15,708 nt of DNA from RGIG1918 sp045536045 (lineage in GTDB: Bacteria > Cyanobacteriota > Vampirovibrionia > Gastranaerophilales > Gastranaerophilaceae), in NCBI GenBank assembly GCA_045536045.1, contig JAZSMU010000001.1, positions 1 to 15,708 of the forward strand, in the 5' to 3' direction. The notes below the pieces were generated by a model that saw only the letters and a program-made list of their open reading frames with translations, was not told the origin of the DNA and did no database searches. Every line of letters starts with the position of its first letter. Position 1 is the first letter of the stretch. Of the stretch, positions 7,108 to 14,389 are shown one piece after another. Both the position numbers and the translations under genes were made by a program.

Positions 7108-8120
7108 TATTTTACTCTAACTTTTGGGATAACTGACATACCTGCAACAATATTAAGCTCATTCGGGTCAATTTTTTCTTCAAAAACGATTTTTACAGGA
7201 ATTCTTTGAACGATTTTAACGAATGAACCAACAGCATTTTCTGGTGGAAATAAGCTGGATTTAGCACCAGATGCCCTTTGAATGCTATCAATTCTTCCTT
7301 TAAAAGTTCTATTTGGATAAGCATCAACTTTAATTTCAACGCTTTGTCCAACTTTCATTTTCCCAACTTGGTTTTCTTTAAAGTTTGCCACTACCCAAAC
7401 TTCATCAGATGCAACTGCAAAAAGTGGTTGTCCCATTTGAACAAATGCACCTTTTTCAACATTTTTCTTAGTAACAGTTCCACTTCTTAGAGTTTTAACA
7501 GTTGTATATTCAAGATTTTGTTTAGCTTGGTCCATAATAGCTTTTAAAGCTTTAATGTCTGCGTCAACAACTTTGTTGTAGTTGTTGCTCATAATGTTTT
7601 CTGTTGCCTGTAAGTTTTTAGCAACAATTCCATCATATTTTGTTTGTGCTCTATCTAATTCTTGTTTAGAAACTGCACCTGCTTTATATAAATTTTGGTA
7701 TCTTTCAAGGTCTTTTTTAGCCAAAGCTGTTTCAGAATTAACTGCATTTAAGTTTGCACGAGCAACTTTTTGGCTTAATAATGCTTTCTTATAATTTGCT
7801 TCAGCTTGTGCTAAACGAATTTTATAGTCTGTGTCGTCAATTTTTATAACTGTGTCGCCTTCTTTAATTTTTTGGTTATCATCTATAAAAATTTCAACAA
7901 CTTCGCCAGAAACTTTAGGAGCAATTTGAACTAGGTGAGATTCAACATAAGCGTCATCTGTTGATTCAAATTTGCTTGCGTGGTTAATATATAATCCACC
8001 TAAAACTAATATGACTGAAGCAATTATAATTGCAATTGTTCTCTTTTTTCCTTTAACTTCGGGTGTTTCTTGTTGTTGTTCTTCTGTTGTTAATTCTTCG
8101 GTCTTTTTGTTTTCTTCCAT
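7107..8120 (-). CDS. emrA: EmrA-type membrane fusion protein (HlyD family)
   Basis: The periplasmic adaptor linking EmrB to the outer-membrane channel. The protein has 337 residues. A charged cytoplasmic start (1-27) precedes one membrane anchor (about 28-46). The typical EmrA segment STDDAYVESH (53-62) follows. Then come the first half of the lipoyl-like domain (VQIAPKVSGEVVEIFIDDNQKIKEGD, about 64-89), a long coiled-coil hairpin (about 99-205), the second lipoyl half (TLRSGTVTKKNVEKGAFVQMGQPL) and a beta-barrel domain (VWVVANFKENQVGKMKVGQSVEIKVDAYP). The Shine-Dalgarno AGGAGAT overlaps the marR stop codon (TAGGAG), with a 9-base gap between the genes. It is the second gene of the marR-emrA-emrB-hydrolase operon. 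Confidence 0.93.
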   Translation of the reverse strand: MEENKKTEELTTEEQQQETPEVKGKKRTIAIIIASVILVLGGLYINHASKFESTDDAYVESHLVQIAPKVSGEVVEIFIDDNQKIKEGDTVIKIDDTDYKIRLAQAEANYKKALLSQKVARANLNAVNSETALAKKDLERYQNLYKAGAVSKQELDRAQTKYDGIVAKNLQATENIMSNNYNKVVDADIKALKAIMDQAKQNLEYTTVKTLRSGTVTKKNVEKGAFVQMGQPLFAVASDEVWVVANFKENQVGKMKVGQSVEIKVDAYPNRTFKGRIDSIQRASGAKSSLFPPENAVGSFVKIVQRIPVKIVFEEKIDPNELNIVAGMSVIPKVRVK

Positions 8121-8129
8121 TTTTATCTC

Positions 8130-8582
8130 CTAGATGTGAATTTCTAATATATTTTTAATAATTTCTTGGTGTTTTTTAAGCATTTCAATTAACATATCGT
8201 GCTCTTTGCCAAATTTTTCTTCAAAAGGTTTTACAATTGGTTTAATTTTTTCAACAATATTTTTAATTGTCTCTTCCCCTTTTTTAGTTAAAACCATTTT
8301 TTTAATTAATCTATTATTTTTTTTGCATATATCAATAACAATATATCCTTTTTTTTCAAGAGAATTTGCAACTCTTCCTGTGTTTGCTCTGTCTTTTAAA
8401 ATAATTTTTGCTAAATCTCTTTGACACATAGGTCCTTCAGAAGCTAGCATATCAAGTGCTATAAATTCATCAAAAGAAAGGTCAACTCCAATTTTTTTAA
8501 TAAGCTGGATACCAGCTAATTTCATATATTTTGAAGTAACTTCTATTTGGTAATGGACAGTTTGGGTGTAGTTCTTTTTCAT
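8130..8582 (-). CDS. MarR-family transcriptional regulator
   Basis: A 150-residue winged-helix repressor of the MarR type, which acts as a dimer and usually releases DNA on binding a small phenolic or drug-like ligand. An N-terminal dimer helix precedes the helix-turn-helix (about 52-80, CQRDLAKIILKDRANTGRVANSLEKKGY) and a beta-wing (about 84-98) ending in VLTKKGEE, the usual junction to the C-terminal dimerisation helices. The wing has a Lys/Asn/Arg-rich tip rather than the common Asp-x-Arg motif. It is the first gene of the operon with emrA, emrB and a hydrolase, and is divergent from the TolC-type gene. A perfect inverted repeat lies between them, which suggests it represses both directions, including itself. 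The Shine-Dalgarno site AAGGGA lies before the ATG. Similar regulators in other bacteria are EmrR/MprA, but I do not claim orthology. Confidence 0.9.
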   Translation of the reverse strand: MKKNYTQTVHYQIEVTSKYMKLAGIQLIKKIGVDLSFDEFIALDMLASEGPMCQRDLAKIILKDRANTGRVANSLEKKGYIVIDICKKNNRLIKKMVLTKKGEETIKNIVEKIKPIVKPFEEKFGKEHDMLIEMLKKHQEIIKNILEIHI

Positions 8583-8617
8583 GAAATCCCTTGATTTTTA
8601 TTCAATAGGATGGTAGC

Positions 8618-8646
8618 ATAATATTGTTGCAAATGCAACATGTTAT
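8618..8646 (-). promoter_or_regulatory. Candidate promoter of the marR-emrAB operon
   Basis: On the minus strand, ATAACA (8641-8646, 4/6 match) as -35, a 17-bp spacer and TATTAT (8618-8623, 5/6 match) as -10. The 16-bp inverted repeat fills nearly the whole spacer, the classic place for a repressor site. Transcription would begin near 8611, about 29 bases before the marR ATG. Confidence 0.5.
8625..8640. promoter_or_regulatory. Probable MarR operator (perfect inverted repeat)
   Basis: TGTTGCAAATGCAACA: two perfect 7-bp arms (TGTTGCA and TGCAACA) around AA. The size and perfect symmetry fit the 16-20 bp palindromes bound by MarR-type dimers. It lies between the divergent regulator and TolC-type gene and within promoter elements of both. 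Binding itself is inferred. Confidence 0.65.
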
Positions 8647-8649
8647 ATT
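8641..8649 (+). promoter_or_regulatory. Candidate extended -10 promoter of the TolC-type gene
   Basis: TGTTATATT fits the extended -10 form TGnTATAAT with one mismatch, directly next to the operator-like repeat. There is no good -35. Transcription would begin near 8656, leaving a leader of about 20 bases. The same bases lie within a second, shorter inverted repeat (TGTTA-TAT-TAACA, 8641-8653). Confidence 0.4.
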
Positions 8650-8664
8650 AACAACACAACAAAC

Positions 8665-8670
8665 AGAGGA
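8665..8670 (+). promoter_or_regulatory. Shine-Dalgarno site fixing the TolC-type start
   Basis: AGAGGA, 4 bases before the ATG at 8675. It favours this start over the in-frame TTG at 8624, which lies at the edge of the operator and would place 17 residues ahead of the signal peptide. Confidence 0.65.
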
Positions 8671-8674
8671 TAAT

Positions 8675-10039
8675 ATGAAATTTAAAAGAATAATTGGAAG
8701 TTTTTTACTAGCTAGCTTTTTAGTTTTAAATATTTCGCCATCATTTGCAATCGCAGAAAAATTAGGCGGCTTATTTAAAAAAGAAAAGAAACAAGAAGTT
8801 TCTAAATTGGATTATATTAATCTTGCTTGGTGGGAAGAGTATCAAGATGAACATTTAGAAAACTATATTTTGAAAGCTATTGAAAATAACCACGATGTTA
8901 AATTGGCAACTTTAAAAGTTGAACAAGCAAGACAAAATGTTAAGGCACAATTTGCGTCAGAACTTCCAAGCTTAACTGTTGGTGCTAGCCCTGCAATAAA
9001 CAAAATGCCAGGTTCAACAAGCACTGAAGGAATGTTTATGATTCCTATGATTGCAAGCTGGGAAGTTGATATTTTCTTAAAAAATAGAGATAAAACAAAA
9101 AGCATTAAAAAAATGTATGAGGCGTCTGTTTTAAGTGAAAAAGCAACATACATTGGAATAGCCTCAGCTGTTGGAGCTACATATTATAACATTGTTAGAG
9201 CAGATGAGCTTATTGCTCTTCAAGAAGAAATTGTTGCCGATAGAAAACAAATTTATGAATTAACAAAACTTAGAAATGAAGAAGGAATAAGCTCAACTTC
9301 AGACCTTGTTGAAGCTGAAAAAGACTATATTCTTGCCGACTCTGATTTGTCTGAATTGAAAAAAATTCAACATAATTTGCTAACTTCTCTAGCTCTTTTA
9401 GTTGGAGATAGCCCTGAAAACATTGAAAATTACAAAAGAATTTCTTATTCAGATTTAAAAATTAAAAAAGAAATTCCTCAACTTACATCAGAAGTTATTA
9501 CAGCACGTCCTGATTATTTAATTGCTGAAAAAATGGTTGAAAAGGCTGGGCTTGATGTTCGTGTTGCTAAAAAAGAATTTCTTCCAAGCTTTAATTTAGG
9601 TGGTGTGCTTGCTCTTATGACAAGTGGACATTCTATGAATTGGGAATCTGCTTTAGCAGGTGCTGGAGTTATGGGGCTTTTGCCAGTGTTCACAGGTGGA
9701 GCTAGAATTGCTAATTTGAAAATTTTCAAAAATAAATATGAACAAGTTTTAACTGAATATCAAAAAACAAATTTAACTGCAATTAAAGAAGTTAATGATT
9801 CAATTTCAGACCTAAAATATGATGTTGAAAAATATGAAAAAGCAGTTAATGCACTAAAAATGGAAGAAACAGATTTTGCTTTTTCTCAAAATAAATATGA
9901 TGAAGGTGTAATTTCATATTTAAATTTACTAGAAAAGAAAGAAGCACTTCTATCTACTAAAAAGCTTGCAGTTTCAGCAAATATTGACTCATATATTAAA
10001 CAAATTGGCCTATATAAAGCAACAGCAGCTAATTTATAA
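8675..10039 (+). CDS. TolC-type outer-membrane efflux protein
   Basis: The outer-membrane channel of a tripartite efflux system. From the chosen ATG it has 454 residues. A signal peptide (MKFKRIIGSFLLASFLVLNI, cleavage probably after SPSFA or AIA at about 26-28) is followed by two outer-membrane-efflux-protein repeats of long helices. The first runs from about 55 to 245 (NHDVKLATLKVEQARQNVKAQ); the second begins at the family motif ITARPDYLIAEKMVEKAGLDVRVAKKEFLPSF and contains the PVFTGGARIANL turn. The RPD-x-x-x-AE and FLPSF motifs are typical of the RND/EmrAB outer-membrane factors (NodT/OprM-like). There is no lipobox Cys, so it is not lipid-anchored, unlike many of that subgroup. It is divergent from the marR-emrA-emrB operon and probably co-regulated through the shared operator, supplying the channel for that pump. 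Confidence 0.9.
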   Translation: MKFKRIIGSFLLASFLVLNISPSFAIAEKLGGLFKKEKKQEVSKLDYINLAWWEEYQDEHLENYILKAIENNHDVKLATLKVEQARQNVKAQFASELPSLTVGASPAINKMPGSTSTEGMFMIPMIASWEVDIFLKNRDKTKSIKKMYEASVLSEKATYIGIASAVGATYYNIVRADELIALQEEIVADRKQIYELTKLRNEEGISSTSDLVEAEKDYILADSDLSELKKIQHNLLTSLALLVGDSPENIENYKRISYSDLKIKKEIPQLTSEVITARPDYLIAEKMVEKAGLDVRVAKKEFLPSFNLGGVLALMTSGHSMNWESALAGAGVMGLLPVFTGGARIANLKIFKNKYEQVLTEYQKTNLTAIKEVNDSISDLKYDVEKYEKAVNALKMEETDFAFSQNKYDEGVISYLNLLEKKEALLSTKKLAVSANIDSYIKQIGLYKATAANL

Positions 10040-10104
10040 AAATATTATCTAAATTTTTTGTTTGTGATATTCTTTTTTTGTTACTAATAAAGAGCTTAAC
10101 AACT

Positions 10105-11901
10105 ATGAAAAACGCACAAAATTTAAGAAATATCGCAATTATTGCGCACGTTGACCACGGCAAAACAACTTTAGTTGATTGCCTTTTAAACCAAGCAGGA
10201 GTGTTTAGAGAAAACCAACAAGTTCAAACTTGCGTTTTAGATTCTAATGAATTAGAAAGAGAACGTGGAATCACGATTTTATCTAAGAATGTTTCAATAG
10301 ATTATAAAGGGCACAAGATTAATGTTGTAGATACTCCAGGACACGCAGATTTTGGTGGCGAAGTTGAACGTGTTTTGGGTATGGTTGATGGTGCTTTGTT
10401 AATTGTTGATGCTCAAGAAGGTCCAATGCCTCAAACAAGATTTGTTTTGTCTAAGGCACTTGAATTAGGAATTAGAATTATTGTTGTTCTAAATAAAATT
10501 GATAAACCTGGAGCAGAACCTGATAGAGCTCTAGATAGCGTTTTTGATTTATTTACTGAATTAACAGATAATGAAGAATTAATTGATTTCCCAATTATTT
10601 ACTCAAGCTCATTATTAGGAATTGCGAAGAAAAATCTTGAAGATGAATCAAATGATGTTTGTCCATTATTAGATTCAATTTTAGAAAATATTAAACCTCC
10701 GAAAGGCGATAAAGATGCTAATCTTCAATTCCATGTTACAACTCTAGACTATAACGATTATGTTGGAAGAATTGCTATCGGTAAAATTGTTAATGGCAAA
10801 ATGAAATCTCAAGAAATGGTTTCTTGGATTAAAGCAGATGGCACAATTCAAAAAGGAAAAATCGTTAAATTATTTGGCTTTAAAGATTTAGGAAGAGTTG
10901 AAATAGAAGAAGCCCATGCAGGCGATATTGTTGGTATTGCAGGTTTTGCAGATATTCAAATTGGAGAAACAATTTCTTCAGTTGAAAACCCATCTGCACT
11001 TCCATTAATCAAAATTGATGAACCAACACTTCAGATGAATTTTTCTGTTAATGATTCGCCTTTCGCAGGCACTGAGGGCAAATTTGTTACTTCTCGTCAA
11101 ATTAGAAAAAGACTTTATGGCGAATTAGAAAAAAATGTTAGCTTAAGAGTTGAAGACACAGATTCAACAGATTGCTTCAAAGTTTCAGGGAGAGGCGAAT
11201 TGCATCTTAGTATTCTAATTGAAACTATGAGAAGAGAAGGCTACGAATTCCAAGTTTCTAAGCCAGAAGTTATTTATAAGACAATTGACGGCAAACACTC
11301 AGAGCCTTTTGAAGATTTAATGATAGATGTACCTGCTGAATATGCTGGCTCTTGCATTGAAAAATTAGCTCAAAGAAAAGCTATTATGAAAAATATGGAT
11401 ACAGTTGGAACAAGGGCAAAATTAGAATTTGTTATCCCATCTCGTGGCTTAATTGGCTTTAGAAATGAATTTGTTAGAATGACAAGAGGTGAAGGAATAA
11501 TTTGCCACACATTTTTAAAATATGATGAATACGCAGGCGACATTCCACGCCAAAGAATGGGCTCAATTATTGCATTTGAACAAGGGGAAGCTGTTCCATA
11601 TGCACTAGCTCAATTTGAAGACAGAGGTGTTTTCTTTATAACTCCAAAAACAAAAGTTTATAAAGGAATGATAGTTGGAGAAGGCAACAGAAAACAAGAT
11701 ATTGCAGTTAATGTTTGCAAATGCAAAAAATTAACAAACACAAGGTCTGCAACTGCAGATGTCATGGTTACTCTTCAAGCCCACAAAACGCTTTCTTTAG
11801 AAGAAGCTATGGAATATCTTGGAGATGATGAGTTATTAGAAATCACTCCAGAAAATTTCCGTCTTAGAAAAATGGATTTAAACAGAACAAGATTTAACTA
11901 A
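10105..11901 (+). CDS. typA: Ribosome-associated GTPase TypA/BipA
   Basis: A translational GTPase that binds the 70S ribosome in the EF-G site and assists growth under cold and other stress, including ribosome assembly. From the chosen ATG it has 598 residues, the usual length. G-domain motifs are AHVDHGKTT (14-22), RGITI (54-58), DTPGH (76-80) and NKID (130-133). The beta-barrel domain 2, the EF-G domain III/V-like parts (DCFKVSGRGELHLSILIETMRREGYEFQVSKPEVI) and the TypA-specific C-terminal domain (SRGLIGFRNEF, GEAVPYALAQFEDRGVFFI, ITPENFRLRK) are all present. A TTG at 10078 would add nine residues, but the ATG fits the family start (RNIAIIAHVDHGKTT). The Shine-Dalgarno site is weak (AAAGAG, about 11 bases upstream). 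A poor promoter-like pair TTGTGA/TAATAA with 17 bp spacing (10062-10090) lies in the 65-base gap after the TolC-type gene; read-through is also possible. Confidence 0.96.
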   Translation: MKNAQNLRNIAIIAHVDHGKTTLVDCLLNQAGVFRENQQVQTCVLDSNELERERGITILSKNVSIDYKGHKINVVDTPGHADFGGEVERVLGMVDGALLIVDAQEGPMPQTRFVLSKALELGIRIIVVLNKIDKPGAEPDRALDSVFDLFTELTDNEELIDFPIIYSSSLLGIAKKNLEDESNDVCPLLDSILENIKPPKGDKDANLQFHVTTLDYNDYVGRIAIGKIVNGKMKSQEMVSWIKADGTIQKGKIVKLFGFKDLGRVEIEEAHAGDIVGIAGFADIQIGETISSVENPSALPLIKIDEPTLQMNFSVNDSPFAGTEGKFVTSRQIRKRLYGELEKNVSLRVEDTDSTDCFKVSGRGELHLSILIETMRREGYEFQVSKPEVIYKTIDGKHSEPFEDLMIDVPAEYAGSCIEKLAQRKAIMKNMDTVGTRAKLEFVIPSRGLIGFRNEFVRMTRGEGIICHTFLKYDEYAGDIPRQRMGSIIAFEQGEAVPYALAQFEDRGVFFITPKTKVYKGMIVGEGNRKQDIAVNVCKCKKLTNTRSATADVMVTLQAHKTLSLEEAMEYLGDDELLEITPENFRLRKMDLNRTRFN

Positions 11902-11959
11902 GGCATGCTGAAAATATTTCTAAAATGCTTGTCTTTGGCTTTTCTTGCTTTTTACCTGC

Positions 11960-11988
11960 TTGATTAATATCACTTTTTGAATTATTAT
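11960..11988 (+). promoter_or_regulatory. Candidate promoter of the sigma-factor gene
   Basis: TTGATT (11960-11965, 4/6 match), a 17-bp spacer and TATTAT (11983-11988, 5/6 match). Transcription would begin near 11995, only about 17 bases before the ATG at 12012. If correct, it excludes the in-frame TTG at 11988 as a start. Confidence 0.45.
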
Positions 11989-12011
11989 TGAGTTGGGTAA
12001 ATTATTTTCTT

Positions 12012-12632
12012 ATGAACAGAACTAGACAAGACATTCAAAGAAACGCAAAATTGAGGAGCTATTTAGAGCTTGTTAATAAAATTGCAAAGGTTGAGTATAA
12101 AACTTTGTCATCTGCTCATTTAATTGAATTTGAAGAATTAATAAATATTGGTATCCACACAGTAAATAACCTAACTCAAGGTGGCGAAAATGTTGCCTAT
12201 AACGATTCTTATCTTGCAACTGCCATTAAATGGGCAATTAGAAACGAAATGAGAAAAAGATATCGTTGGCATGGTGTTAAAAATGAAGCCATCTTAGATG
12301 AAGGTGGCAAAATTGAGCTTCGTGAGGTTATTTATAAAACAATTTTATCAACAGATGAGATGATGGAAGCCGATAAACCTGTTGAAGTGCGTGATGAAAA
12401 GAAAACTCCAGAAGAAAATGTTGAATTTCAACAACTATCTTCAGCTATTAAAAACGCAATTGAAAAACTTCCAAAAAGAGAGCACGATTTCATTGAAGCA
12501 AAATTTTTCAACGCTAAAAAGCTTCAAGAATTATCTGATGAATATAATATTTCCCCATCTAGAATTTCTAGAATTATAAAATCTGGACTAGATAAAATTA
12601 AAGTTGAATTATCTAAAGAAGGAATTATCTAA
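12012..12632 (+). CDS. Small sigma-70-family RNA polymerase sigma factor
   Basis: From the ATG it has 206 residues. Residues 37-88 match sigma region 2: IEFEELINIGIHTVNNL corresponds to the core-binding DLIQxG segment, and SYLATAIKWAIRNEMRKRYRW to the Y-x-x-x-x-I-x-x-AI-x-x-x-x-R helix that reads the -10 element. Residues 141-198 match region 4: AIEKLPKREHDFIEAKFF, then a helix-turn-helix (KLQELSDEYNISPSRISRIIKSGLDKIK) that reads the -35 element. A charged linker (about 98-138) replaces a recognisable region 3, and region 1 is absent, so this is an alternative, not a housekeeping, sigma. It is nearest in layout to the FliA/SigB type or a long ECF type; no anti-sigma gene is adjacent. There is no Shine-Dalgarno site before the ATG. 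A TTG at 11988 could add eight residues but overlaps the likely -10. The stop overlaps the stop of the converging LapA-like gene by 4 bases. Confidence 0.82.
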   Translation: MNRTRQDIQRNAKLRSYLELVNKIAKVEYKTLSSAHLIEFEELINIGIHTVNNLTQGGENVAYNDSYLATAIKWAIRNEMRKRYRWHGVKNEAILDEGGKIELREVIYKTILSTDEMMEADKPVEVRDEKKTPEENVEFQQLSSAIKNAIEKLPKREHDFIEAKFFNAKKLQELSDEYNISPSRISRIIKSGLDKIKVELSKEGII

Positions 12633-12979
12633 TTTTCCTTATTTTCCAATGCTTTTTTTAATGCAAGCTCAAGAGTTTGGATTTTATTTTCAAGTGTTTT
12701 AATTTTTAATCTGTTTTCGTCCATTCCAACAGAAGTTTTTTCAAGCTGTTTTTTATAAGCTGAATTTTTGTTTGTTTCATCAGTAACAAATCTAAGCATA
12801 ATCAAAATGCCTGTAATTACCCCCATAACAAACACAAGTGCAGACACAATTTGGAAATTTGTTTTAATAGAGCAATTTATGCATTTTAAGCTTAAATCCA
12901 TCAAAATATTATTATTTAGCCCAAGAAAAACCATTAGTGCAATAATTAATAAGGCTAAAATTAGATATATATTTTTCAT
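12629..12979 (-). CDS. LapA-like (DUF1049) inner-membrane protein
   Basis: A 116-residue protein with two membrane helices (about 3-23 and 43-65) and a cytoplasmic C-terminal coiled coil (about 74-113, with the heptad-like run ENRLKIKTLENKIQTLELALKKAL). The layout (short helical hairpin with Asn after TM1, Gly-rich TM2 VMGVITGILIMLRF, then coiled coil) fits the LapA/DUF1049 family. In E. coli this family takes part in lipopolysaccharide assembly. Transfer of that role here is tentative because the sequence is short and divergent. Cys33 and Cys36 in the loop are unusual. The ATG overlaps the RluD-type stop (ATGA), with AAGGAGTG just upstream, so it is the last gene of the minus-strand operon. 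Its TAG stop overlaps the sigma-factor TAA. Confidence 0.65.
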   Translation of the reverse strand: MKNIYLILALLIIALMVFLGLNNNILMDLSLKCINCSIKTNFQIVSALVFVMGVITGILIMLRFVTDETNKNSAYKKQLEKTSVGMDENRLKIKTLENKIQTLELALKKALENKEN

Positions 12980-13908
12980 TTTTCTTCACTCCTTAAAATT
13001 TTCAATACTTTTTTAATGTCATCATCCCATTTTTCATACGGAAGCTCAAATTCAAGCTCTTTTCCTGTTTCTGGGTGGGTAAAGCTAACATAATAGCTTT
13101 GAAGAACTTGTTCTAATGTTTTTATTTTAGCAAATTTTCTAAAACTTTTTGCCCCATATAGGCTATCTCCAAATATCGGATGTTTGATGTGGCTCATATG
13201 AACTCTGATTTGGTGAGTTCTTCCTGTTTTTAGCTCAAATTCAACAAAATCTGCTCCATTAAAGCTTTCTAAAACTTTGTAGTTGGTTATTGCATCTGCA
13301 CCCTCTTCTGGGTTTTTTGGAACAAACATTTTAACAGTATCGCCTAGATTTTTTGCAATTGGAAAATCAAGCACACCTTCTTTTTTATCTAAATTTCCCA
13401 AAGAAATTGCAACATATTTTCTTTTTGCAGTTTTTTCTTTAATTTGTTCTTGCAATTTTTCGTGTGCTGAGTTTGTTTTTGCAACAATGATAAGCCCAGC
13501 CGTGTTTTTATCTAACCTATGAACAATTCCTCTTCTATATTTTCCACCAATATCAGATAAATTTTCTCCTAAATATCCTAAAAGTGCGTTAACTAAAGTG
13601 TCTTTCGTGTTGTGCACAGTTGGGTGAGTTAGCATATTTTTTGGTTTATTAATAACCAAAAGGTTACTATCCTCATAGATAATATCTAGTTGGATATTTT
13701 GTGGTTCTATTTTTTCTTCTTCAGTATTTAAAATTTCAATTTCGTCATTTTTGCAAATTTTATAAGAATTTTTTTCATTTTTCCCATTAACAAAAACACA
13801 ATTTTTTTTAATTAAATTCTGTGCTTGATTTCTGTTTATTTGCGAAATTTCTGCAATATAAACATCAAGTCTTTGTCCTATTGAATTTTCTTCTACCTTA
13901 ATTTTCAT
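12976..13908 (-). CDS. rluD: RluA/RluD-family pseudouridine synthase
   Basis: Converts uridine to pseudouridine, probably in 23S rRNA. From the chosen ATG it has 310 residues. An N-terminal S4 RNA-binding domain (about 12-60, QRLDVYIAEISQINRNQAQNLIKKNCVFVNG) precedes the catalytic domain. The active-site motif is GIVHRLDKNTAGLIIVAKT, with the catalytic Asp at 133 (HRLDKNTAG against the usual HRLDKDTSG). The later motif LKTGRTHQIRVHMSHIKHPIFGDSLYG is typical of RluC/RluD. S4 domain plus length favours RluD, but RluC is not excluded. A TTG at 13938 could extend it by ten residues; the ATG fits the family start better. The ATG lies within lspA (11-base overlap) and has no clear Shine-Dalgarno site, suggesting coupling to lspA translation. 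The lspA-rluD order is common in bacteria. Confidence 0.92.
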   Translation of the reverse strand: MKIKVEENSIGQRLDVYIAEISQINRNQAQNLIKKNCVFVNGKNEKNSYKICKNDEIEILNTEEEKIEPQNIQLDIIYEDSNLLVINKPKNMLTHPTVHNTKDTLVNALLGYLGENLSDIGGKYRRGIVHRLDKNTAGLIIVAKTNSAHEKLQEQIKEKTAKRKYVAISLGNLDKKEGVLDFPIAKNLGDTVKMFVPKNPEEGADAITNYKVLESFNGADFVEFELKTGRTHQIRVHMSHIKHPIFGDSLYGAKSFRKFAKIKTLEQVLQSYYVSFTHPETGKELEFELPYEKWDDDIKKVLKILRSEEK

Positions 13909-14389
13909 CTTGTTTAATTTTTTTAAAATTATTGCCAAAAAAAGTTAGTGCTATGTATAAAATAATTGATACAACAATTAGCATATCAAATAAATTAAAA
14001 ACAGGAAAATCAATAAATTTTAACCTAATATAATCAACAACAAAGCCGTTTTGAAATCTTTCTATAGTATTTCCTAAAACACCAGAAGAAAACATAACAG
14101 AAGAAACTATAAGCCCCTTGTCTTCAAAACTTAGTTTTTTATAAACATAAACTATGCAAACAACAAGCATAAAAATTCCAATATAGCCTAAAATTTCTGC
14201 TCCGTTTGCCCATAGGCTAAAGGCTGCTCCTGTGTTTTTTGCAAAAACAAAATCAAAAATAGGATTTGGGTCATTTTTAAATAAATGAAGATTTTTTATT
14301 ATCAAATTTTTAACGCTTTGGCAAAATTCAAACAAAACAAAAGTTGAAACAAGGTAAAATATGAATGCTTTTAAAGATTTTGGGTTCAA
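13898..14389 (-). CDS. lspA: Prolipoprotein signal peptidase II (divergent LspA)
   Basis: An inner-membrane aspartyl protease that removes signal peptides from lipoprotein precursors; 163 residues, the usual size, with four predicted membrane helices. Family motifs present: NTGAAFS (52-58), GNTIERFQNGFVVDY (106-120) and FPVFNLFD (128-135). The catalytic pair by homology to the Pseudomonas aeruginosa structure is Asp119 (VVD) and Asp135 (FNxxD), both kept. Three normally conserved positions differ: the DQ-x-x-K start reads CQSVK (Cys23), the IDR motif reads IER (Glu110), and FNxAD reads FNLFD (Phe134). The start is a TTG overlapping the upstream stop (TTGA), with GAGGA 6 bases ahead; no better start exists. 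It is followed at once by the RluD-type gene. Confidence 0.9.
   Translation of the reverse strand: MNPKSLKAFIFYLVSTFVLFEFCQSVKNLIIKNLHLFKNDPNPIFDFVFAKNTGAAFSLWANGAEILGYIGIFMLVVCIVYVYKKLSFEDKGLIVSSVMFSSGVLGNTIERFQNGFVVDYIRLKFIDFPVFNLFDMLIVVSIILYIALTFFGNNFKKIKQDEN

Noticed and set aside
8624..8674. Upstream TTG start adding 17 residues to the TolC-type protein
   Set aside because: It begins at the operator, has no Shine-Dalgarno site and would put a non-hydrophobic stretch ahead of a clear signal peptide.
10040..10060. AAAAAT…ATTTTT as a terminator of the TolC-type gene
   Set aside because: The stem has no G or C pairs and would be unstable; such repeats are expected by chance in AT-rich DNA.
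11902..11985. Weak hairpin GCAT…ATGC with an inner GAAA-TTTC stem after typA as a terminator
   Set aside because: The stems are only 4 bp, are separated by unpaired bases, and no uninterrupted T-run follows directly.
13909..13938. Upstream TTG start for the RluD-type protein
   Set aside because: The added ten residues lie deeper inside lspA and do not match the usual family start; the ATG at 13908 does.
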